Both the position numbers and the translations under genes were made by a program. From Hydractinia symbiolongicarpus (lineage: Eukaryota > Cnidaria > Hydrozoa > Anthoathecata > Hydractiniidae): 64,000 bases of DNA. The stretch is taken from positions 15,264,501 through 15,328,500 of the forward strand of contig NC_079882.1 of NCBI RefSeq assembly GCF_029227915.1, written 5' to 3'. This document shows, one piece after another, positions 23,817-36,545 of this stretch (positions are counted from its first letter, which is position 1; every line of letters starts with the position of its first letter). The notes beneath the pieces are model-generated. The model was given only the letters and a program-made list of their open reading frames with translations, made no database searches and had not been told where the DNA came from.

Positions 23817-25635
23817 GACTGCAAAGGGCCATATTACAGCCTTTATAGGACTGTGCACGTAGTTAAGAGTGTCTTAAGGCAACAGCGCTAATGAAAACGA
23901 CTTGAGACGTTGTAGCACATTGAGACTGGAAGGATTAGGCCAATGATAACCTGCGCAGGCATGTGAAACCACGTGATTTACGTATGAGGCCTTTATTAGA
24001 CTGCAAAGGGCCATATTACAGCCTTTATAGAACTGTGCACGTAGTTTAGAGTGTCTTAAGGCAATGGCGCTAATGAAAACAACTTGAGACGTTGTATCAC
24101 ATTGAGACTGGAAGGAATAGTCCAATGGTAACCCGCGCAGGCAGATGGAACCACGTGATTTACGTGTGAGGCCTTTATTAGACTGCAAAAGGACATATTA
24201 CAGCCTTTATAGGACTGTGCACGTAGTTAAGAGTGTTGTAAAGCAACGGCGCTAATGAAAACGACTTGGGACGTTGTAGCGCATTGAGACTGGAACGACA
24301 AGTCCAATGGTAACCTGCACAGGCAGATGGAACCACGTGATTTACGAGTGAGGCCTTTATTAGACTTCAAAAGGCCAAATTACAGCCTTTATAGGACTGT
24401 GCACGTAGTTAAGAGTGTTTTAAGGCAACTTCGCCAATGAAAACGACTTGGGACGTTGTAGCGCATTGAGACTGGAAGGACAAGGTCAATGGTAACCTGC
24501 ACAGACAGGTGAAACTACGTGATTTACGTGTGAAGCCTTTATTAGACTGCAAAATGCCATATTACAGCCTTTATAGGACTGTGCACGTAGGTAAGAGTGT
24601 TCTAATGCAACGGCGCTAATGAAAAAGATTTGGGACGTTGTAATGCATTTAGACTGGAAGGACTAAGCCAATGGTAACCTGCGCAGACAGGTGAAACCAC
24701 GTGATTTACGTGTGAGGCTTTTATTAGACTGCAAAAGGCCATATTACAGCCTTTATGGGACTGTGCACGTGGTTAAGAGTGTTGTAAGGCAACAGCGATA
24801 ATGAAAACAACTTGGGACGTTGTAGCGCATTGAGACTGGAAGGAATAGTCCAATGGTAACCTGCGCAGACCGGTGAAACCACGTGATTACGTGTGAGGCC
24901 TTTATTAGACTGCAAAAGGCCATATTACAGCTTTTATAGGACTGTGCACGTAGTTAAAAGTGTTGTAACGCAACAGCGCTAATGAAAACGACTTGGGAGG
25001 TTGTAACGCATTGAGACTGGAACGACAAGTCCAATGGTAACCTGCACAGGCAGATGGAACCACGTGATTTACGTGTGAGGCCTTTATTAGACTGCAAAAG
25101 GCCAAATTACAGTCTTTATAGGACTGTGCACGTACTTAAGAGTGTTGTAAGGCAACGGCGCCAATGAAAACGACTTGGGACGTTGTAGCGCATTGAGACT
25201 GGAAGGACTAGGTCAATGGTGACCTGCGCAAACCGGTGAAACCGCGTGATTAACGTGTGAGGCCTTTATTAGACTGCAAAGGGCCATATTACAGCCTTTA
25301 TAGGACTGTGCACGTAGTTAAGAGTGTCTTAAGGCAACGGCGCTAATGAAAACGACTTGAGACGTTGTAGCACATTGAGACTGGAAGGATTAGGCCAATG
25401 ATAACCTGCGCAGGCATGTGAAACCACGTGATTTACGTATGAGGCCTTTATTAGACTGCAAAAGGCCATATTACAGCCTTTATAGGACTGTGCAGGTAGT
25501 TAAGAGAGTTCTAAGACCACGGCGCTAAAGAAAACCACTTGGAACGTTGTAGTGCATTGAGACTGGAAGGACTAGGTCAATGGTAACCTACGCAGACAGG
25601 TGAAACCACGTGATTTACGTGTGAGGACTTTATTA
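23817..25635 (+). repeat. Domain 3 HOR unit 1 (10 monomers, 1819 bp)
   Basis: Ten monomers in an order that includes k, a, b, c, d, h, i, j, k and l types. The next 1819 bp repeat it almost base for base; for example gaaactacg occurs at about 24,512 and 26,331, and tatgggactg at about 24,756 and 26,575. Confidence 0.9.
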
Positions 25636-27454
25636 GACTGCAAAGGGCCATATTACAGCCTTTATAGGACTGTGCACGTAGTTAAGAGTGTCTTAAGGCA
25701 ACGGCGCTAATGAAAACGACTTGAGACGTTGTAGCACATTGAGACTGGAAGGATTAGGCCAATGATAACCTGCGCAGGCATGTGAAACCACGTGATTTAC
25801 GTATGAGGCCTTTATTAGACTGCAAAGGGCCATATTACAGCCTTTATAGAACTGTGCACGTAGTTTAGAGTGTCTTAAGGCAATGGCGCTAATGAAAACA
25901 ACTTGAGACGTTGTATCACATTGAGACTGGAAGGAATAGTCCAATGGTAACCCGCGCAGGCAGATGGAACCACGTGATTTACGTGTGAGGCCTTTATTAG
26001 ACTGCAAAAGGACATATTACAGCCTTTATAGGACTGTGCACGTAGTTAAGAGTGTTGTAAAGCAACGGCGCTAATGAAAACGACTTGGGACGTTGTAGCG
26101 CATTGAGACTGGAACGACAAGTCCAATGGTAACCTGCACAGGCAGATGGAACCACGTGATTTACGAGTGAGGCCTTTATTAGACTTCAAAAGGCCAAATT
26201 ACAGCCTTTATAGGACTGTGCACGTAGTTAAGAGTGTTTTAAGGCAACTTCGCCAATGAAAACGACTTGGGACGTTGTAGCGCATTGAGACTGGAAGGAC
26301 AAGGTCAATGGTAACCTGCACAGACAGGTGAAACTACGTGATTTACGTGTGAAGCCTTTATTAGACTGCAAAATGCCATATTACAGCCTTTATAGGACTG
26401 TGCACGTAGGTAAGAGTGTTCTAATGCAACGGCGCTAATGAAAAAGATTTGGGACGTTGTAATGCATTTAGACTGGAAGGACTAAGCCAATGGTAACCTG
26501 CGCAGACAGGTGAAACCACGTGATTTACGTGTGAGGCTTTTATTAGACTGCAAAAGGCCATATTACAGCCTTTATGGGACTGTGCACGTGGTTAAGAGTG
26601 TTGTAAGGCAACAGCGATAATGAAAACAACTTGGGACGTTGTAGCGCATTGAGACTGGAAGGAATAGTCCAATGGTAACCTGCGCAGACCGGTGAAACCA
26701 CGTGATTACGTGTGAGGCCTTTATTAGACTGCAAAAGGCCATATTACAGCTTTTATAGGACTGTGCACGTAGTTAAAAGTGTTGTAACGCAACAGCGCTA
26801 ATGAAAACGACTTGGGAGGTTGTAACGCATTGAGACTGGAACGACAAGTCCAATGGTAACCTGCACAGGCAGATGGAACCACGTGATTTACGTGTGAGGC
26901 CTTTATTAGACTGCAAAAGGCCAAATTACAGTCTTTATAGGACTGTGCACGTACTTAAGAGTGTTGTAAGGCAACGGCGCCAATGAAAACGACTTGGGAC
27001 GTTGTAGCGCATTGAGACTGGAAGGACTAGGTCAATGGTGACCTGCGCAAACCGGTGAAACCGCGTGATTAACGTGTGAGGCCTTTATTAGACTGCAAAG
27101 GGCCATATTACAGCCTTTATAGGACTGTGCACGTAGTTAAGAGTGTCTTAAGGCAACGGCGCTAATGAAAACGACTTGAGACGTTGTAGCACATTGAGAC
27201 TGGAAGGATTACGCCAATGATAACCTGCGCAGGCATGTGAAACCACGTGATTTACGTATGAGGCCTTTATTAGACTGCAAAAGGCCATATTACAGCCTTT
27301 ATAGGACTGTGCAGGTAGTTAAGAGAGTTCTAAGACCACGGCGCTAAAGAAAACCACTTGGAACGTTGTAGTGCATTGAGACTGGAAGGACTAGGTCAAT
27401 GGTAACCTACGCAGACAGGTGAAACCACGTGATTTACGTGTGAGGACTTTATTA
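25636..27454 (+). repeat. Domain 3 HOR unit 2 (10 monomers, 1819 bp)
   Basis: Direct copy of the preceding unit. Private differences are few; aggattacgcc at 27206 replaces aggattaggcc. That private change is found again at 30842 (offset 3636), so a later copy was made from this unit and not from unit 1. Confidence 0.9.
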
Positions 27455-27636
27455 GACTGCAAAAGGCCATATTACAGCCTTTATAGGACTGTGCACGTAG
27501 TTAAGAGTGTCTTAAGGCAACGGCGCTAATGAAAACAACTTGAGACGTTGTATCACATTGAGACTGGAACGACAAGTCCAATGGTAACCTGCACAGGCAG
27601 ATGGAACCACGTGATTTACGAGTGAGGCCTTTATTA
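27455..27636 (+). repeat. Chimeric monomer a/b
   Basis: The left part has gtcttaaggc and cttgagacgttgtatcac (a-type). After attgagactgga it continues cgacaagtcc and acgagtgag (b-type). An identical chimera stands at 38728-38909, as expected if the large duplication starts close to this monomer. Confidence 0.75.
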
Positions 27637-29273
27637 GACTTCAAAAGGCCAAATTACAGCCTTTATAGGACTGTGCACGTAGTTAAGAGTGTTTTAAGGC
27701 AACTTTGCCAATGAAAACGACTTGGGACGTTGTAGCGCATTGAGACTGGAACGACAAGTCCAATGGTAACCTGCACAGGCAGATGGAACCACGTGATTTA
27801 CGTGTGAGGCCTTTATTAGACTGCAAAGGGCCATATTACAGCCTTTATAGGACTGTGCACGTAGTTAAGAGTGTTGTAAAGCAACGGCGCTAATGAAAAC
27901 GACTTGGGACGTTGTAGCGCATTGAGACTGGAACGACAAGTCCAATGGTAACCTGCACAGGCAGATTGAACCACGTGATTTACGAGTGAGGCCTTTATTA
28001 GACTTCAAAAGGCCAAATTACAGCCTTTATAGGACTGTGCACGTAGTTAAGAGTGTTTTAAGGCAACTTCGCCAATGAAAACGACTTGGGACGTTGTAGC
28101 GCATTGAGACTGGAAGGACAAGGTCAATGGTAACCTGCACAGACAGGTGAAACCACGTGATTTACGTGTGAAGCCTTTATTAGACTGCAAAATGCCATAT
28201 TACAGCCTTTATAGGACTGTGCACGTAGGTAAGAGTGTTCTAATGCAACGGCGCTAATGAAAAAGATTTGGGACGTTGTAATGCATTTAGACTGGAAGGA
28301 CTAGGCCAATGGTAACCTGCGCAGACAGGTGAAACCACGTGATTTACGTGTGACGCTTTTATTAGACTGCAAAAGGCCATATTACAGCCTTTATAGGACT
28401 GTGCACGTGGTTAAGAGTGTTGTAAGGCAACAGCGATAATGAAAACAACTTGGGACGTTGAAGCGCATTGAGACTGGAAGGAATAGTCCAATGGTAACCT
28501 GCGCAGACCGGTGAAACCACGTGATTACGTGTGAGGCCTTTATTAGACTGCAAAAGGCCATATTACAGCTTTTATAGGACTGTGCACGTAGTTAAAAGTG
28601 TTGTAAAGCAACAGCGCTAATGAAAACGACTTGGGAGGTTGTAACGCATTGAGACTGGAACGACAAGTCCAATGGTAACCTGCACAGGCAGATGGGACCA
28701 CGTGATTTACGTGTGAGGCCTTTATTAGACTGCAAAAGGCCAAATTACAGTCTTTATAGGACTGTGCACGTACTTAAGAGTGTTGTAAGGCAACAGCGCC
28801 AATGAAAACGACTTGGGACGTTGTAGCGCATTCAGACTGGAAGGACTAGGTCAATGGTGACCTGCGCAGACCGGTGAAACCACGTGATTAACGTGTGAGG
28901 CCTTTATTAGACTGCAAAGGGCCATATTACAGCCTTTATAGGACTGTGCACGTAGTTAAGACTGTCTTAAGGCAACGGCGCTAATGAAAACGACTTGAGA
29001 CGTTGTAGCACATTGAGACTGGAAGGATTAGGCCAATGATAACCTGCGCAGGCATGTGAAACCACGTGATTTACGTATGAGGCCTTTATTAGACTGCAAA
29101 AGGCCATATTACAGCCTTTATAGGACTGTGCAGGTAGTTAAGAGAGTTCTAAGACCACGGCGCTAAGGAAAACCACTTGGAACGTTGTAGTGCATTGAGA
29201 CTGTAAGGACTAGGTCAATGGTAACCTACGCAGACAGGTGAAACCACGTGATTTACGTGTGAGGACTTTATTA
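27455..29273 (+). repeat. Domain 3 related 10-monomer unit, diverged (1819 bp)
   Basis: The gactgc anchors keep the 1819-bp spacing (27455 to 29274), but the first monomers differ from units 1 and 2. The opening monomer is an a/b chimera (27455-27636) and a b-c-b series follows before the d, h, i, j, k, l series resumes. The unit overlaps the left end of the 11.3-kb duplication. Confidence 0.65.
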
Positions 29274-29841
29274 GACTGCAAAAGGCCATATTACAGCCTT
29301 TATAGGACTGTGCATGTAGTTAAGTGTGTTGTAAAGCTACGGTGCTAATGAAAACGACTTGGGACGTTGTAGCGCATTGAGACGGGAAGGACTAGGTCAA
29401 TGGTAACTTACGCAGACAGGTGAAACCACGTGATTTACGTGTGAGGCCTTTATTAGACTGCAAAAGGCCCTATTACAGCCTTTATAGGACTGTGCAGGTA
29501 GTTAAGAGTGTTCTTAGGCCACGCGCTAAAGAAAACCACTGGGGAAGTTGTAGCGCATTGAGACTGGAAGGACTAGGACAATGGTGACCTGCGCAGACCG
29601 GTGAAACCACGTGATTACGTGTGAGGCCTTTATTAGACTGCAAAAGGCCATATTACAGCTTTTATAGGACTGTGCACGTAGTTAAAAGTGTTGTAACGCA
29701 ACAGCGCTAATGAAAACGACTTGGGAGGTTGTAACGCATTGAGACTGGAACGACAAGTCCAATGGTAACCTGCACAGGCAGATGGAACCACGTGATTTAC
29801 GTGTGAGGCCTTTATTAGACTGCAAAAGGCCAAATTACAGC
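28738..29841 (+). repeat. Nested segment B (about 1.1 kb, copy 1)
   Basis: Starts at ggccaaattacagtc and runs through i/j, k, l, e, f, g and i monomers, including the private tgcatgtag followed by taagtgtg. The same text recurs at 31101 (offset 2363) and at 40011. Its right end changes at about 29,841, where it continues with acagcctttat instead of acagtctttat. Confidence 0.85.
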
Positions 29842-31100
29842 CTTTATAGGACTGTGCACGTAGTTAAGAGTGTTTTAAGGCAACTTCGCCAATGAAAACG
29901 ACTTGGGACGTTGTAGCGCATTGAGACTGGAAGGACAAGGTCAATGGTAACCTGCACAGACAGGTGAAACTACGTGATTTACGTGTGAAGCCTTTATTAG
30001 ACTGCAAAATGCCATATTACAGCCTTTATAGGACTGTGCACGTAGGTAAGAGTGTTCTAATGCAACGGCGCTAATGAAAAAGATTTGGGACGTTGTAATG
30101 CATTTAGACTGGAAGGACTAAGCCAATGGTAACCTGCGCAGACAGGTGAAACCACGTGATTTACGTGTGAGGCTTTTATTAGACTGCAAAAGGCCATATT
30201 ACAGCCTTTATGGGACTGTGCACGTGGTTAAGAGTGTTGTAAGGCAACAGCGATAATGAAAACAACTTGGGACGTTGTAGCGCATTGAGACTGGAAGGAA
30301 TAGTCCAATGGTAACCTGCGCAGACCGGTGAAACCACGTGATTACGTGTGAGGCCTTTATTAGACTGCAAAAGGCCATATTACAGCTTTTATAGGACTGT
30401 GCACGTAGTTAAAAGTGTTGTAACGCAACAGCGCTAATGAAAACGACTTGGGAGGTTGTAACGCATTGAGACTGGAACGACAAGTCCAATGGTAACCTGC
30501 ACAGGCAGATGGAACCACGTGATTTACGTGTGAGGCCTTTATTAGACTGCAAAAGGCCAAATTACAGTCTTTATAGGACTGTGCACGTACTTAAGAGTGT
30601 TGTAAGGCAACGGCGCCAATGAAAACGACTTGGGACGTTGTAGCGCATTGAGACTGGAAGGACTAGGTCAATGGTGACCTGCGCAAACCGGTGAAACCGC
30701 GTGATTAACGTGTGAGGCCTTTATTAGACTGCAAAGGGCCATATTACAGCCTTTATAGGACTGTGCACGTAGTTAAGAGTGTCTTAAGGCAACGGCGCTA
30801 ATGAAAACGACTTGAGACGTTGTAGCACATTGAGACTGGAAGGATTACGCCAATGATAACCTGCGCAGGCATGTGAAACCACGTGATTTACGTATGAGGC
30901 CTTTATTAGACTGCAAAAGGCCATATTACAGCCTTTATAGGACTGTGCAGGTAGTTAAGAGAGTTCTAAGACCACGGCGCTAAAGAAAACCACTTGGAAC
31001 GTTGTAGTGCATTGAGACTGGAAGGACTAGGTCAATGGTAACCTACGCAGACAGGTGAAACCACGTGATTTACGTGTGAGGCCTTTATTAGACTGCAAAA
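29842..31100 (+). repeat. Segment C, a copy of 26206-27464 (about 1.26 kb)
   Basis: This segment matches the second domain-3 unit at an offset of 3636 bp, including its private aggattacgcc (27206 and 30842), gaaactacg and ctaaagaaaacc. It sits between the two B segments and is absent from the equivalent place in the second copy of the large duplication. Confidence 0.8.
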
Positions 31101-32204
31101 GGCCAAATTACAGTCTTTATAGGACTGTGCACGTACTTAAGAGTGTTGTAAGGCAACAGCGCCAATGAAAACGACTTGGGACGTTGTAGCGCATTCAGAC
31201 TGGAAGGACTAGGTCAATGGTGACCTGCGCAGACCGGTGAAACCACGTGATTAACGTGTGAGGCCTTTATTAGACTGCAAAGGGCCATATTACAGCCTTT
31301 ATAGGACTGTGCACGTAGTTAAGACTGTCTTAAGGCAACGGCGCTAATGAAAACGACTTGAGACGTTGTAGCACATTGAGACTGGAAGGATTAGGCCAAT
31401 GATAACCTGCGCAGGCATGTGAAACCACGTGATTTACGTATGAGGCCTTTATTAGACTGCAAAAGGCCATATTACAGCCTTTATAGGACTGTGCAGGTAG
31501 TTAAGAGAGTTCTAAGACCACGGCGCTAAGGAAAACCACTTGGAACGTTGTAGTGCATTGAGACTGTAAGGACTAGGTCAATGGTAACCTACGCAGACAG
31601 GTGAAACCACGTGATTTACGTGTGAGGACTTTATTAGACTGCAAAAGGCCATATTACAGCCTTTATAGGACTGTGCATGTAGTTAAGTGTGTTGTAAAGC
31701 TACGGTGCTAATGAAAACGACTTGGGACGTTGTAGCGCATTGAGACGGGAAGGACTAGGTCAATGGTAACTTACGCAGACAGGTGAAACCACGTGATTTA
31801 CGTGTGAGGCCTTTATTAGACTGCAAAAGGCCCTATTACAGCCTTTATAGGACTGTGCAGGTAGTTAAGAGTGTTCTTAGGCCACGCGCTAAAGAAAACC
31901 ACTGGGGAAGTTGTAGCGCATTGAGACTGGAAGGACTAGGACAATGGTGACCTGCGCAGACCGGTGAAACCACGTGATTACGTGTGAGGCCTTTATTAGA
32001 CTGCAAAAGGCCATATTACAGCTTTTATAGGACTGTGCACGTAGTTAAAAGTGTTGTAACGCAACAGCGCTAATGAAAACGACTTGGGAGGTTGTAACGC
32101 ATTGAGACTGGAACGACAAGTCCAATGGTAACCTGCACAGGCAGATGGAACCACGTGATTTACGTGTGAGGCCTTTATTAGACTGCAAAAGGCCAAATTA
32201 CAGT
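31101..32204 (+). repeat. Nested segment B' (second copy of B)
   Basis: Repeats 28738-29841 at an offset of 2363 bp. Unlike B, it continues on the right with acagtctttat and the series also found after 41114. It therefore lines up with the single B-type segment in copy 2 at its right edge, while B lines up at its left edge. Confidence 0.85.
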
Positions 32205-35200
32205 CTTTATAGGACTGTGCACGTACTTAAGAGTGTTGTAAGGCAACGGCGCCAATGAAAACGACTTGGGACGTTGTAGCGCATTGAGACTGGAAGGACA
32301 AGGTCAATGGTAACCTGCACAGACAGGTGAAACCACGTGATTTACGTGTGAAGCCTTTATTAGACTTCAAAAGGCCAAATTACAGCCTTTATAGGACTGT
32401 GCACGTAGGTAAGAGTGTTCTAATGCAACGGCGCTAATGAAAAAGATTTGGGACGTTGTAATGCATTTAGACTGGAAGGACTAGGCCAATGGTAACCTGC
32501 GCAGACAGGTGAAACCACGTGATTTACGTGTGACGCTTTTATTAGACTGCAAAAGGCCATATTACAGCCTTTATAGGACTGTGCACGTGGTTAAGAGTGT
32601 TGTAAGGCAACAGCGATAATGAAAACAACTTGGGACGTTGAAGCGCATTGAGACTGGAAGGAATAGTCCAATGGTAACCTGCGCAGACCGGTGAAACCAC
32701 GTGATTACGTGTGAGGCCTTTATTAGACTGCAAAAGGCCATATTACAGCTTTTATAGGACTGTGCACGTAGTTAAAAGTGTTGTAAAGCAACAGCGCTAA
32801 TGAAAACGAATTGGGAGGTTGTAACGCATTGAGACTGGAACGACAAGTCCAATGGTAACCTGCACAGGCAGATGGGACCACGTGATTTACGTGTGAGGCC
32901 TTTATTAGACTGCAAAAGGCCAAATTACAGTCTTTATAGGACTGTGCACGTACTTAAGAGTGTTGTAAGGCAACGGCGCCAATGAAAACGACTTGGGACG
33001 TTGTAGCGCATTCAGACTGGAAGGACTAGGTCAATGGTGACCTGCGCAGACCGGTGAAACCACGTGATTAACGTGTGAGGCCTTTATTAGACTGCAAAGG
33101 GCCATATTACAGCCTTTATAGGACTGTGCACGTAGTTAAGACTGTCTTAAGGCAACGGCGCTAATGAAAACGACTTGAGACGTTGTAGCACATTGAGACT
33201 GGAAGGATTAGGCCAATGATAACCTGCGCAGGCATGTGAAACCACGTGATTTACGTATGAGGCCTTTATTAGACTGCAAAAGGCCATATTACAGCCTTTA
33301 TAGGACTGTGCAGGTAGTTAAGAGAGTTCTAAGACCACGGCGCTAAGGAAAACCACTTGGAACGTTGTAGTGCATTGAGACTGTAAGGACTAGGTCAATG
33401 GTAACCTACGCAGACAGGTGAAACCACGTGATTTACGTGTGAGGACTTTATTAGACTGCAAAAGGCCATATTACAGCCTTTATAGGACTGTGCACGTAGT
33501 TAAGTGTGTTGTAAAGCTACGGTGCTAATGAAAACGACTTGGGACGTTGTAGCGCATTGAGACGGGAAGGACTAGGTCAATGGTAACTTACGCAGACAGG
33601 TCAAACCACGTGATTTACGTGTGAGGCCTTTATTAGACTGCAAAAGGCCCTATTACAGCCTTTATAGGACTGTGCAGGTAGTTAAGAGTGTTCTTAGGCC
33701 ACGCGCTAAGGAAAACCACTGGGGAAGTTGTAGCGCATTGAGACTGGAAGGACTAGGACAATGGTGACCTGCGCAGACCGGTGAAACCACGTGATTAACG
33801 TGTGAGGCCTTTATTAGACTGCAAAGGGCCATATTACAGACTTTATAGGACTGTGCACGTACTTAAGAGTGTCTTAAGGCAACGGCGCTAATGAAAACAA
33901 CTTGAGACGTTGTATCACATTGAGACTGGAAGGAATAGTCCAATGGTAACCCGCGCAGGCAGATGGAACCACGTGATTTACGTGGGAGGCCTTTATTAGA
34001 CTGCAAAAGGACATATTACAGCCTTTATAGGACTGTGCACGTAGTTAAGAGTGTTGTAAAGCAACGGCGCTAATGAAAACGACTTGGGACGTTGTAGCGC
34101 ATTGAGACTGGAACAACAAGTCCAATGGTAACCTGCACAGGCAGATGGAACCACGTGATTTACGAGTGAGGGCTTTATTAGACTTCAAAAGGCCAAATTA
34201 CAGCCTTTATAGGACTGTGCACGTAGTTAAGAGTGTTCTAAGGCAACTTCGCCAATGAAAACGACTTGGGACGTTGTAGCGCATTGAGACTGGAAGGACT
34301 AGGTCAATGGTAACCTGCACAGACAGGTGAAACCACGTGATTTACGTGTGAAGCCTTTATTAGACTGCAAAATGCCATATTACAGCCTTTATAGGACTGT
34401 GCACGTAGGTAAGAGTGTTCTAATGCAACGGCGCTAATGAAAAAGATTTGGGACGTTGTAATGCATTTAGACTGGAAGGACTAGGCCAATGGTAACTTGC
34501 GCAGACAGGTGAAACCACGTGATTTACGTGTGAGGCTTTTATTAGACTGCAAAAAGCCATATTACAGCCTTTATAGGACTGTGCACGTAGTTAAGAGTGT
34601 TGTAAAGCTACGGTGCTAATGAAAACGACTTGGGACGTTGTAGTATATTGAGACTGGAAGGACTAGACCAATGGTAACCTGCGCAGGCGGGTGAAACCAC
34701 GTGATTTACGTGTGAGGCCTTTATTAGACTGCAAAAGGCCATATTACAGCCTTTATAGGACTGTGCACGTAGTTAAGAGTGTTGTAAAGCTACGGTGCTA
34801 ATGAAAACGACTTGGGACGTTGTAGTATATTGAGACTGGAAGGACTAGACCAATGGTAACCTGCGCAGGCAGGTGAAACCACGTGATTTACGTGTGAGGC
34901 CTTTATTAGACTGCAACAGGCCAAAGTACAGTCTTTATAGGACTGTGCACGTACTTAAGAGTGTTGTAAGGCAACGGCGCTAATGAAAACGACTTGGGAC
35001 GTTGTAGCGCATTGAGACTGGAAGGACGAGGTCAATGGTAACCTACGCAGACAGGTGAAACCACGTGATTTACGTGTGAGGCCTTTATTAGACTGCAAAA
35101 GGCCCTATTACAGCCTTTATAGGACTGTGCAGGTAGTTAAGAGTGTTCTTAGGCCACGCGCTAAGGAAAACCACTTGGGAAGTTGTAGCGCATTGAGACT

Positions 35201-35999
35201 GGAAGGACTAGGACAATGGTGACCTGCGCAGACCGGTGAAACCACGTGATTAACGTGTGAGGCCTTTATTAGACTGCAAAGGACCATATTACAGCCTTTA
35301 TAGGACTGTGCACGTAGTTAAGAGTGTCTTAAGGCAACGGCGCTAATGAAAACAACTTGAGACGTTGTATCACATTGAGACTGGAAGGAATAGTCCAATG
35401 GTAACCCGCGCAGGCAGATGGAACCACGTGATATACGTGTGAGGCCTTTATTAGACTGCAAAAGGACATATTACAGCCTTTATAGGACTGTGCACGTAGT
35501 TAAGAGTGTTGTAAAGCAACGGCGCTAATGAAAACGACTTGGGACGTTGTAGCGCATTGAGACTGGAACAACAAGTCCAATGGTAACCTGCACAGGCAGA
35601 TGGAACCACGTGATTTACGAGTGAGGCCTTTATTAGACTTCAAAAGGCCAAATTACAGCCTTTATAGGACTGTGCACGTAGTTAAGAGTGTTCTAAGGCA
35701 ACTTCGCCAATGAAAACGACTTGGGACGTTGTAGCGCATTGAGACTGGAAGGACTAGGTCAATGGTAACCTGTACAGACAGGTGAAACCACGTGATTTAC
35801 GTGTGAAGCCTTTATTAGACTGCAAAATGCCATATTACAGCCTTTATAGGACTGTGCACGTAGGTAAGAGTGTTCTAATGCAACGGCGCTAATGAAAAAG
35901 ATTTGGGACGTTGTAATGCATTTAGACTGGAAGGACTAGGCCAATGGTAACCTGCAGAAACAGGTGAAACCACGTGATTTACGTGTGAGGCTTTTATTA

Positions 36000-36181
36000 G
36001 ACTGCAAAAGGCCATATTACAGCCTTTATAGGACTGTGCACGTAGTTAAGAGTGTGGTAAAGCTACGGTGCTAATGAAAACAACTTGAGACGTTGTATCA
36101 CATTGAGACTGGAAGGAATAGTCCAATGGTAACCCGCGCAGGCAGATGGAACCACGTGATTTACGTGTGAGGCCTTTATTA
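36000..36181 (+). repeat. Chimeric monomer e/a
   Basis: Begins as e-type (gtggtaaagctacggtgc), then after taatgaaaac becomes a-type (aacttgagacgttgtatcac, cccgcgcagg). A copy stands at 45092-45273 within copy 2 of the large duplication, so the fusion predates that duplication. Confidence 0.8.
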
Positions 36182-36363
36182 GACTTCAAAAGGCCAAATT
36201 ACAGCCTTTATAGGACTGTGCACGTAGTTAAGAGTGTTCTAAGGCAACTTCGCCAATGAAAACGACTTGGGACGTTGTAGCGCATTGAGACTGGAAGGAC
36301 TAGGTCAATGGTAACCTGTACAGACAGGTGAAACCACGTGATTTACGTGTGAAGCCTTTATTA

Positions 36364-36545
36364 GACTGCAAAATGCCATATTACAGCCTTTATAGGACTG
36401 TGCACGTAGGTAAGAGTGTTCTAATGCAACGGCGCTAATGAAAACAACTTGAGACGTTGTATCACATTGAGACTGGAAGGAATAGTCCAATGGTAACCCG
36501 CGCAGGCAGATGGAACCACGTGATTTACGTGTGAGGCCTTTATTA
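36364..36545 (+). repeat. Chimeric monomer d/a
   Basis: The left part is d-type (gttctaatgcaacggcgc). The right part is a-type (aacttgagacg, cccgcgcagg). The switch is at the taatgaaaa box, as in the e/a chimera two monomers upstream. A duplicate is found at 45456-45637. Confidence 0.8.
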
